Assembly (NCBI RefSeq): GCF_011022235.1
Contig: NZ_JAAIYP010000039.1
Location: 248,001 to 312,000, forward strand
Direction of reading: 5' to 3'
DNA length: 64,000 nt
DNA from: Magnetospirillum aberrantis SpK
Lineage (GTDB): Bacteria; Pseudomonadota; Alphaproteobacteria; Rhodospirillales; Magnetospirillaceae
Position numbers and translations under genes: made by a program
Notes under the pieces: generated by a model
Databases searched by the model: none
What the model was told of the DNA's origin: nothing
Seen by the model: only the letters and a program-made list of their open reading frames with translations
Part shown: positions 34,685 to 41,166 of the stretch, one piece after another
How the letters are laid out: every line of letters begins with the position of its first letter
Numbering within the stretch: position 1 is the stretch's first letter

Positions 34685-37209
34685 GGCGCGGCCCTCCCCG
34701 TGCCGGCGCCTGCGATCAGTCGATTGCACGCCGCGATGAAGGCGGGAACCCCAGCTTCCTGTTGCAGCAGATGGATACCCAGCGCATCGCGCATGGCCTC
34801 GGGCAGCCCTTTGAGCCGTCCTTTGCGCGCCTCCCTCTGGAGCCAGTCGGAGTAGCCGAGAGCGGCGGCAATCTGCTCAAGGGTGAAGGTGGCGGGTTGC
34901 TGTTCCACGGGCGCCGCCTGCGGCTTCGGGGGCGGTACGGGTTGTTCGGCCGGCTTGGCTTCCGGAACCGGCATCGGGATAGGCGCGGCCTCCCAGCGGT
35001 CAAGCTGGCCCAACCACCGTTCAGCGGCGGCGCGGGGGTCTGGATGCTGGCGGGTGTCGATCCACACCGAGGCAGACTGGCGCTCCCCGCCGCGGCGGTA
35101 TTTGAACGCCGCCCACCCCTCCCGCGACTTGGTGGAAAACTCCAATAGAGAGGTACTATAGGAGAATTCCACCAACTCGCCGTTGGCCCATTTGTCCAAG
35201 GTGGCCGCGTCCTCCTGGTGGTGCCGCAACCAGTCCTTGCACGCTTGATGCCCCTTCGCGCCCGGTCCGAACACGTCCGCCAACACGGCAGCCCGTCCGC
35301 GCCCATCCAGGGGAACGACGCCGCGAGCGAACAGTAATCCGGGCGGGCCGGCGATCCGTTGCGCCTCCTCCCACGTCACCACCTCTACCGGCTCGGGGAT
35401 CACCACGTCCGTAAGCAGATAGATGGTCAACGGGTGGTCGGCGCCACGCCGCACGCCGCGCCCCCGGCCGATGGCCTGGAGAATTTCCGCCTCGCAGATG
35501 GAACGGCGCACCATCTCCGCCAATCGGTCGGGATGGTGGTCCACCTCGGCGGACAATCCGGACCCGTCCGCCAACAACCGCCCGCCCGTCCGCGTCGAGT
35601 ACCATTCACCACTCGACAAGCGCGCGACGGGCGTCCCGGTGATGATCTCGGCCAAGTCTTCGACCTCTCCCGGCGATGCCTGCGTGCGCCCGACGATCAC
35701 CAAGGCGGATACGCCCTTGTAGCGATCAAGGCCCCGCATCCCGTTCAGATGCGCGACTGCGAGATTGCCCGGCAGGCGTCCGCTCAGGCGGCCCTTCGCG
35801 CCTTTCTCGGGATCACCCACCAAGGCCAGTTGCCCGATCAGCAGCACGTCCACCCGCTGGCCGTCAGGGAGAACTACGCCGCGCCCGTGATGGGTGGCGG
35901 CCACCACCTCCACGAATTGCGCCACCTTGGCTTGGTTGTTCAGTGCGGTTTTTCGGTGCTTGTCCTCGGGCGGCTTGCTCTCGTCGTCGATCAGCGAGGT
36001 TTGCGAGAACGTCTTGTCCACCACCTGGACGATGCGTTGGTACGGTTTGGCGGCGGTGACGGCGGGGGCGACATTCAGCCGGGGAAGCCATGCGCGCGTA
36101 AGCTCAGGCGTGCCGGTGGCGTCGAGATACACCGTCGCCGCATCCCAGCCGGCGTGGATCGGCTTGCGCCACTTGAGCGCCACGCTCACCGAGGCCCCGT
36201 GCTGGCGCCGCTGGATCGCGGCAGCCGTGGTGCGCCCGTCGAGCAAGTCAGCCGCGATTTCCAGGAGCCGTGTCACCCTGCGGACCCGTCCGGTGGTTTT
36301 CGCCGCGTCCGCCAGGGCCGCCGCGATCTGGTCGGCGGCCATGTCGGGCCGATATAACTTCCTCACCTCCGCATCGCCGGGGTAGCACCGCCGCGCAAGG
36401 TTGAACGCCCGCTGGAGCCGCGATCCCGTAAGACCTGCCGTCCGGAAAGGGCCGTCCGGAACGCGGCCGTTGCTGGCGCTGGTGATTGCGGCCCCCAGGG
36501 CGCCAAAAACCTCGTGAAGTTCTCGCTTCGCCCAGCCCGGCCGGTCCCCATCCGCGTCGGGACGATCCGGCGGGTTCCACAGCTCGGGCGCCAAGTCTTC
36601 AAGAGGGACCGCGTAGGGCTTGGCGCCGAAGCCGCCCAACAAGGCGGTATGGAACGCCTCGTCGATCACCAGCATGTCGAAGGCCGGCTGTTCGGCCTCG
36701 CTGCCGTCCGGCAACGGCACCTTGGGGCGCCGCATCGACATCGGGACCGCTTCGGCCAGCATGTTCACCGGGAACACCACGACGGGAGCGCCGCGCACCT
36801 GTTCCCGCTGGCGGAGATAGCCGCACCCGTCCTCGCCAGCCACGGCGGGGTTGTAGCGGCAGAAGCCGCCCTCGCGCCGCTTGGAGCCGCACAAGCCTTC
36901 CCGGTCGTGGGTCACGCCCAGAACGGCGGCCAGGGCGTCAGCACGGGGGCACATCTTCCCGCCGGGGCACGCCGGGTCTTCCTGTTCGGGGCCACGCCAC
37001 ACAACGGCCAACCGCTCCCCGGCCACCTCGTTGATCCTCGCCACCACCTCGGCCGCGATCTTGTGATTGGCCGTGGCGTAGGCGATCCGTGCGCCTTGGC
37101 GTGCGAGGGTGGGGATCGTATTTACGATCTCGTGGGTCTTGCCCACGCCCACGTCAACCACGATGGCGGTTTGCGGGCTTTCCGGACGAATGACGCTGCC
37201 GGCGGTCAT
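34681..37209 (-). CDS. superfamily 2 helicase with cysteine cluster (XPD/DinG-like layout)
   Basis: 842 residues. Walker A is VVDVGVGKT (residues 17-25), unusually close to the start. Walker B is LVIDEAFH (DEAF, 183-187). Between them lie five Cys (81, 87, 107, 117, 129), placed where XPD/DinG helicases bind an Fe-S cluster. Motif VI is ILQAIGRGRGVRRG. The tail is Pro/Gln-rich and ends in a helical domain. It overlaps the primase gene by four bases, suggesting a replication pair. Residues about 677-695 are encoded by an inserted palindrome. An Fe-S cluster is inferred; zinc is possible. Confidence 0.75.
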   Translation of the reverse strand: MTAGSVIRPESPQTAIVVDVGVGKTHEIVNTIPTLARQGARIAYATANHKIAAEVVARINEVAGERLAVVWRGPEQEDPACPGGKMCPRADALAAVLGVTHDREGLCGSKRREGGFCRYNPAVAGEDGCGYLRQREQVRGAPVVVFPVNMLAEAVPMSMRRPKVPLPDGSEAEQPAFDMLVIDEAFHTALLGGFGAKPYAVPLEDLAPELWNPPDRPDADGDRPGWAKRELHEVFGALGAAITSASNGRVPDGPFRTAGLTGSRLQRAFNLARRCYPGDAEVRKLYRPDMAADQIAAALADAAKTTGRVRRVTRLLEIAADLLDGRTTAAAIQRRQHGASVSVALKWRKPIHAGWDAATVYLDATGTPELTRAWLPRLNVAPAVTAAKPYQRIVQVVDKTFSQTSLIDDESKPPEDKHRKTALNNQAKVAQFVEVVAATHHGRGVVLPDGQRVDVLLIGQLALVGDPEKGAKGRLSGRLPGNLAVAHLNGMRGLDRYKGVSALVIVGRTQASPGEVEDLAEIITGTPVARLSSGEWYSTRTGGRLLADGSGLSAEVDHHPDRLAEMVRRSICEAEILQAIGRGRGVRRGADHPLTIYLLTDVVIPEPVEVVTWEEAQRIAGPPGLLFARGVVPLDGRGRAAVLADVFGPGAKGHQACKDWLRHHQEDAATLDKWANGELVEFSYSTSLLEFSTKSREGWAAFKYRRGGERQSASVWIDTRQHPDPRAAAERWLGQLDRWEAAPIPMPVPEAKPAEQPVPPPKPQAAPVEQQPATFTLEQIAAALGYSDWLQREARKGRLKGLPEAMRDALGIHLLQQEAGVPAFIAACNRLIAGAGTGRAAP
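35124..35180. repeat. 57-bp palindromic element, copy 2, inside the helicase gene
   Basis: Matches 29584-29640 at about 50 of 57 positions, with the same arms (TTGGTGGAA...TTCCACCAA) and an ACTATAGGAGAATT core half. It is read in frame as GELVEFSYSTSLLEFSTKSR. Its length is a multiple of three, so insertion would not break the helicase frame. Confidence 0.85.
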
Positions 37210-38534
37210 GCCCAGACCTCGCTATCGTCCAACTGGACATCGGCCGCGACGAAGTCGTCGCGCGCATCCGTGCGACCGTCTGCGGGCATCCCCGCCGCGA
37301 TCCAAGCCGAACGCCGCGCAAGGAAGTCCTCGACCTCTCCAACAAAACCGGCAATCACATTCCGGACGGTGCCGGCGGCCTCGGCCAGCGTGGCGACGGG
37401 CAAAGCGAAATCGGGCGTGCAGGGCTTGCCGATCCGGCTGGGGCGCCACCCTGTCGATTTCGCCAGCCAATAGATGGTGCCGGCACCCGAACGGATTTCA
37501 GCGTCCCGGATGCCGTCCCATACCCGAAGCGAGGCCGCCGGGTCGCCGCTGGATTTCGGCGCGGACAGCGACCAATCCAGCCAGATTTCCCGCGCTTCGC
37601 CCGTGTCACCCAGCGCGCCCTTGATCGCGTGCGCCATGCCCACCCAATCGGCGCGGGGGAAATCGTCGTTCTTGATGCTGACGAGGGCTGCTTTCAGTTC
37701 GTGCGGGTCTTTGGCGAGGTATTCGGCGCGCGGCCGGCGCGGAGCGTCCCGCTCAGGATTGCCGTGAAGCCGGCTTTTGGACTTCTCCGCCCCACCGTGC
37801 TCGCGGAGGATCGCATCCGCCGCGTCGATCGCCGCCATGAGCTGGTCCGAGCCGATCAGCGGCAAACCCACGGGCTGAATGCCCAGGACGTCGCTCTCGG
37901 GCCAGGAATACGGACGCCCGGTTCCGGGATGAACGCCGAAGAGGACGCTCTGCCGCCCCTTCCCCAACACTTCCAACCGATGGGCCTTCTGGTGGGGATC
38001 ATCACCGGGCATCGCGTAGCCGGTGGTGGCGATTTCGCCCTTGGGCAGAGCGTCACGCACCCGGTAGAAGCGCGTCCGCTTCGGCGGCGCGCCGACACGA
38101 ACGGGCGTGCGCCCCAGCATCCGTACCAACAGGGCGTCGATGGCATCCGCCGCGCCGGCATGGCGAACGTCGTTGTCCAGCGCGACAACGGTGCTGCCGT
38201 CTGACAGTTGGAAGCCCATGGCGCACCCGACGCTATGCGGAGGCCAATCCTCGCACCAATAGGCCACCAGGGACGCGGCGGGGAGGCCGATATCCTGCCA
38301 GCCCCCATAGGTCCACCAACCGGTGTCGGTCCACTTGCCGGGGGCCTTGCCCCGCGCGGCCTGCACTTCGCGGAAGCGCGCCTCGTCGATCTGCTTTCCG
38401 CTCGGCCAAGGTGCCGTCCGGATATGCGCGTCGGGGGGTAGGATGGGTAGAACGGGCCAGCCGTTGGCCTGCAATCGCGGGCCGTATTCCCGCATGAAAT
38501 GCGCGGGCGTATCTGCTATCTTTCGATCCGACAT
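37206..38534 (-). CDS. primase-polymerase with PriCT-type C-terminal domain
   Basis: 442 residues from the ATG at 38534 (GGAGG upstream). The N-terminal half fits the bifunctional primase/polymerase fold: KWTDTGWWTYGGWQDIGLPA, VGCAMGFQLSDGSTVVALDN with acidic residues, and HRLEVLGKGRQSVLFGVHPG. The C-terminal part (HELKAALVSIKNDDFPRADW, MAHAIKGALGDTGEAREIWL) resembles PriCT_2, which joins primase to a helicase. The partner helicase is encoded next, overlapping by four bases. Together they would replicate the element. Confidence 0.8.
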   Translation of the reverse strand: MSDRKIADTPAHFMREYGPRLQANGWPVLPILPPDAHIRTAPWPSGKQIDEARFREVQAARGKAPGKWTDTGWWTYGGWQDIGLPAASLVAYWCEDWPPHSVGCAMGFQLSDGSTVVALDNDVRHAGAADAIDALLVRMLGRTPVRVGAPPKRTRFYRVRDALPKGEIATTGYAMPGDDPHQKAHRLEVLGKGRQSVLFGVHPGTGRPYSWPESDVLGIQPVGLPLIGSDQLMAAIDAADAILREHGGAEKSKSRLHGNPERDAPRRPRAEYLAKDPHELKAALVSIKNDDFPRADWVGMAHAIKGALGDTGEAREIWLDWSLSAPKSSGDPAASLRVWDGIRDAEIRSGAGTIYWLAKSTGWRPSRIGKPCTPDFALPVATLAEAAGTVRNVIAGFVGEVEDFLARRSAWIAAGMPADGRTDARDDFVAADVQLDDSEVWA

Positions 38535-38610
38535 GAAGCCTCCAGCCCGTGAACGCCGGGCGCGGTGGAACGCAAACGGGGTCGCCTTGCCGGGCGGCCC
38601 CGTGGTCGTT

Positions 38611-38841
38611 TCAGGGGGTGGCGTTCTGCGGGCTTCCGGTGGACGGGGCGGCGGCTTCCAGCGAGGCGAGCCAAGTATTGATCGCGCTTTCTCGCCACGC
38701 GATGCGGCCATTCGGGAAGCGGATCGGCGCCGGAAAGTTGCCAGCTTCAATCTGCCTGTGAAGCGCGGACCGGCTGCGGATGATGTTGCGCGCCTTCAAG
38801 TCGGAGAAGTCGAGAAGGCTGTTTTCCTGTTTGGCACTCAT
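38611..38841 (-). CDS. AlpA-family regulator/excisionase
   Basis: 76 residues from the ATG at 38841. The HTH is FSDLKARNIIRSRSALHRQI followed by FPAPIRFPNGRIAWRESAIN, the AlpA pattern (LPxPIRxGxRxxxWxxxE). AlpA activates or acts with the integrase in P4-like elements. It lies between the integrase and the replication genes, the usual place. A TTG frame start further upstream coincides with the probable -35 and is rejected. Confidence 0.85.
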   Translation of the reverse strand: MSAKQENSLLDFSDLKARNIIRSRSALHRQIEAGNFPAPIRFPNGRIAWRESAINTWLASLEAAAPSTGSPQNATP

Positions 38842-38850
38842 GATTGCCTC

Positions 38851-38904
38851 TGCCAGCGGTAAACTCTGGCAACTATTGAGAGGCAATGAGAAACCTAGCG
38901 TCAA
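38851..38904 (-). promoter_or_regulatory. AT-rich promoter and operator of the alpA-replication operon
   Basis: Minus-strand TTGACG (38904-38899) is a probable -35, with CAATAG/TCAATA near 38880 as a weak -10. An inverted repeat TGCCAG/CTGGCA (38851-38871) lies between it and the ATG. The 120 bases from here to the integrase stop are notably AT-rich. Confidence 0.45.
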
Positions 38905-38964
38905 TTACTTTCGTTTTTTGTTTGCAATGCTGTATGCGACAATCTTAATGCAAAAATCTAGCGA

Positions 38965-40191
38965 TCATTCAGGGTTTTTGCGCTTTTCCTCTTCGATAAA
39001 TTTTTCCAAGCTGTATGCGACACTTTCCAGCGCCGAACGCATCGCTTCATCCCGCCGCGACCGCTCATACGTGGCGGTGATGCCCATGCGGCTACGCGGG
39101 CTGTGGTTGAGAACCCGGCTGATAATGGCCTCGTCAGCGCCGGCCTCACCCATCATGCTGGCGGCAGTGCGGCGCAGGTCGTGGATCGTCCAAGGGGCGG
39201 ATAGGGCGGCCTTGGTCTGGAGGTTCTGCGCGGCCCTTCGCCACCCCGCATAGGGTTTGCGGCCGCCTCGGGCAGAGAACACGTACCCCCGGTCCTCCGT
39301 GCCATCGCTGGTGAACCGGGGCAGTTGGTTGAGCATGTCAACCACGGCCTTGGGCAGTGGCAGGCGATGCTCCCGCTTGGCCTTGGTCCGCTCCGCCGGG
39401 ATCGTCCAGTATCCGTTTTCCAAGTCGAACTCGGACCATCTCGCCTGCGTCACCTCTTCCCGACGCTGGCCGGTCAGAAGCAGTAGGCGGACGAGAGGCG
39501 CGACGGGATACCCGACGCCATCCGCCGCCAAGATAACCTTTGCAACCTCATCGCCTGACAGGACGCGCTCACGCGGCTTCTCCGGAACCATCCGCTTGAT
39601 GACTGCGGCGGGGTTCGCTGCAATTTCGCCGGCCTCGACGGCCCAATTGAGAAAGGTCTTCGTCTGCGTTAGGACGCGATTAACCTGGGCGCCGAACCCG
39701 CCATCGCGGAGCTTTTCTAGCAGGACGTACACATGGCGCCGCTCGACCGCGCCAATCGGCATGTCGCCAATCTCTGGCAGGACGTGCAGGTCCAAAAGAC
39801 GCTCCTGCTCGCCAACGGATCGAAGCCCCTTTCGTCGTTGAGCGCGGATGAACCTTTCGGCCGCCACGCGAACCGTTGTTGAAGCGGTCGTGGCCTCAGT
39901 TGTCGTCGCCGCTGCTGCGGGGTCTGTTCCGTTCTTCGCCAATGCCAGCGCGTCCAGGGCTACCCGGCGGGCCGCTTCCAGCGAAATATGATCGGGGGCC
40001 TCGGGACGGTACTCCCCCAAGGCCATGCGGCGGTGCTTGCCGTCGATCCGATACCGGAGCGCCCAAGAGCGCACACCGTTCGCAGTCACGCGAATTTGAA
40101 GCCCGGTCACTGCTGCGTCGGTGACTTCGACGACGCCGGACATGGGGGGCTTGATTGACTGAATGGTGCGGTCGGTCAGTTGGCGCTTCAT
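38965..40191 (-). CDS. tyrosine integrase (P4-like, DUF4102 N terminus)
   Basis: 408 residues from the ATG at 40191, chosen for GGAGG upstream and the typical MKRQLTDRTIQSIKPP N terminus. The DUF4102 domain (LQIRVTANGVRSWALRYRID) is followed by a SAM-like core-binding domain. The catalytic set is Arg in LLTGQRREEV, Lys in ERTKAKREHRL, HDLRR, the His in LNHSPRS and Tyr in TATYERS. It integrates and excises the element at the 36-bp repeat, whose right copy lies 180 bases upstream of the gene. Confidence 0.96.
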   Translation of the reverse strand: MKRQLTDRTIQSIKPPMSGVVEVTDAAVTGLQIRVTANGVRSWALRYRIDGKHRRMALGEYRPEAPDHISLEAARRVALDALALAKNGTDPAAAATTTEATTASTTVRVAAERFIRAQRRKGLRSVGEQERLLDLHVLPEIGDMPIGAVERRHVYVLLEKLRDGGFGAQVNRVLTQTKTFLNWAVEAGEIAANPAAVIKRMVPEKPRERVLSGDEVAKVILAADGVGYPVAPLVRLLLLTGQRREEVTQARWSEFDLENGYWTIPAERTKAKREHRLPLPKAVVDMLNQLPRFTSDGTEDRGYVFSARGGRKPYAGWRRAAQNLQTKAALSAPWTIHDLRRTAASMMGEAGADEAIISRVLNHSPRSRMGITATYERSRRDEAMRSALESVAYSLEKFIEEEKRKNPE

Positions 40192-40200
40192 GGCGCCCTC

Positions 40201-40223
40201 CGTGGGCAATTCATGGGCAAAAT
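40201..40223 (+). repeat. integrase arm-type repeat, right end
   Basis: CGTGGGCAATTCATGGGCAA followed by AAT matches the tandem TGGGCAA pair at 27147-27170. An inverted single copy (TTTGCCCATGG) lies at 40261, and a GACGGC/GCCGTC hairpin at 40226-40243. These sit in the integrase leader, so integrase binding could also repress its own gene. Confidence 0.65.
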
Positions 40224-40372
40224 GACGGCGACTTGCCGTCACCATCCAATCATTGACACCTTTGCCCATGGGGTGCAAGGGTGTGGTTAAGCATGGGAAA
40301 TGCTGGGATATTTTCGGCATCTGGCTTCGCGTCCGAAATGCCTATCGGTGACGGACGGGAGATGGTGCGGGG

Positions 40373-40408
40373 CGTCTCCTAGACGTGAAGCCTCCCTGTT
40401 TGACTTAG
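40373..40408 (+). repeat. attR: 36-bp direct repeat
   Basis: Second copy of the repeat at 27030-27065, same orientation. It is followed directly by the original host terminator, so it marks the true 3' end of the disrupted RNA gene. Confidence 0.92.
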
Positions 40409-40439
40409 GCCCTGGCGTAAGCCGGGGCCTCTTCTTTTC
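40408..40439 (+). terminator. orphaned host terminator of the RNA gene
   Basis: GGCCCTGGC/GCCGGGGCC (one T-G pair) with a GTAA loop, followed by TCTTCTTTT. Before integration it would have followed the 36-bp segment of the small RNA gene. Confidence 0.8.
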
Positions 40440-40576
40440 TGCGGGTTTCAGCGGATTGGCCCGTGTGGCATCGGCGCGCGAACGGCGTTCCATGTGGCAT
40501 AGGTGTGGCAAAACCAACGGCCCGTAGCCGTTCGCGTGTGTCCGTCCGCCAAATGTGCAGAGGCGCATCCAGTTAG

Positions 40577-40942
40577 CTAACTGGACGTGCCACCGTGGCT
40601 ATCCGGCCAGGCCATGGTCGGAGACAACGGCAGCGGTTGGGGAAGAACCGCCATCGCCGTCGGCGCGGACAAGGCCGCGCCCACATGCATCAAGGGCAGA
40701 CACAGGGCGCAGACACGGGTGTCACCGGCTGCCGTCCCTTGCGATTGGCCGTCAAGGTCAAGGACGACCATGCCCGCGGCGGTACACACCACCACGGAAC
40801 CGGCGGAATCAAGCGTGGAGATTTGCCGTGCATTGGCCACCCCCGGCAAGACGCCGGCGGCCACCACGTTGAACAGCAGCAGCAGGGCAAGCCAGCGCAT
40901 CAACGGCACGGTCGAAACCCGCACCGCAGAAATGGCCACCAT
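40577..40942 (-). CDS. small exported protein, DUF2946-like
   Basis: About 121 residues from an ATG at 40942 (an ATG at 40900 is also possible). The N-terminal hydrophobic stretch MRWLALLLLFNVVAAGVLPG with VANA is a signal sequence. The rest has the DUF2946-type pattern VVCTAAGMVVLDLDG and a VCALCLPLMH cysteine pair. Such proteins are often near copper or cytochrome genes, but none is here. Function unknown. Confidence 0.6.
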   Translation of the reverse strand: MVAISAVRVSTVPLMRWLALLLLFNVVAAGVLPGVANARQISTLDSAGSVVVCTAAGMVVLDLDGQSQGTAAGDTRVCALCLPLMHVGAALSAPTAMAVLPQPLPLSPTMAWPDSHGGTSS

Positions 40943-41166
40943 TCCAGCCCGGTTTCTGTTCCTCAGAAACATCAAGGTGCCGTTGCCCAACTCGCCAGGC
41001 CGGCGGCCATTGTGGACGAGCCAACCCATTGAGGCAACGTCGTTCGCCCGTTGAAACGCAGCCCCGTCAGGAAATCCGTCCCAACTTTGCGACCCTTGGC
41101 TCAGGGCGGGGACTATCGGGCCGGCATTTGTTGGATTAGGCTGAATCATCGCAACAGGGAACGACG

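Larger units (their letters stand above)
27030..40408. mobile_element. 13.4-kb integrated satellite-like element
   Basis: Bounded by the perfect 36-bp repeats. It encodes a tyrosine integrase, AlpA-type regulator, primase-polymerase, helicase, terminase small subunit, serine recombinase, small regulators, a small membrane protein and virion-like proteins. No capsid, portal, tail or large terminase gene is present. This gene set and size fit a phage satellite (P4/PICI-like in concept), but a decayed prophage is an alternative. The genes read mostly on the minus strand, with strong GGAGG ribosome-binding sites unlike the surrounding chromosome. Confidence 0.85.

Noticed and set aside
38842-38904. 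Longer N terminus of the AlpA-like protein from 38904
   Set aside because: The start would be a TTG inside the likely -35 box; the ATG at 38841 has its own ribosome-binding site.
27066-40372. The element as a complete prophage
   Set aside because: No capsid, portal, large terminase, tail or lysis cassette can be found in its 13 kb.
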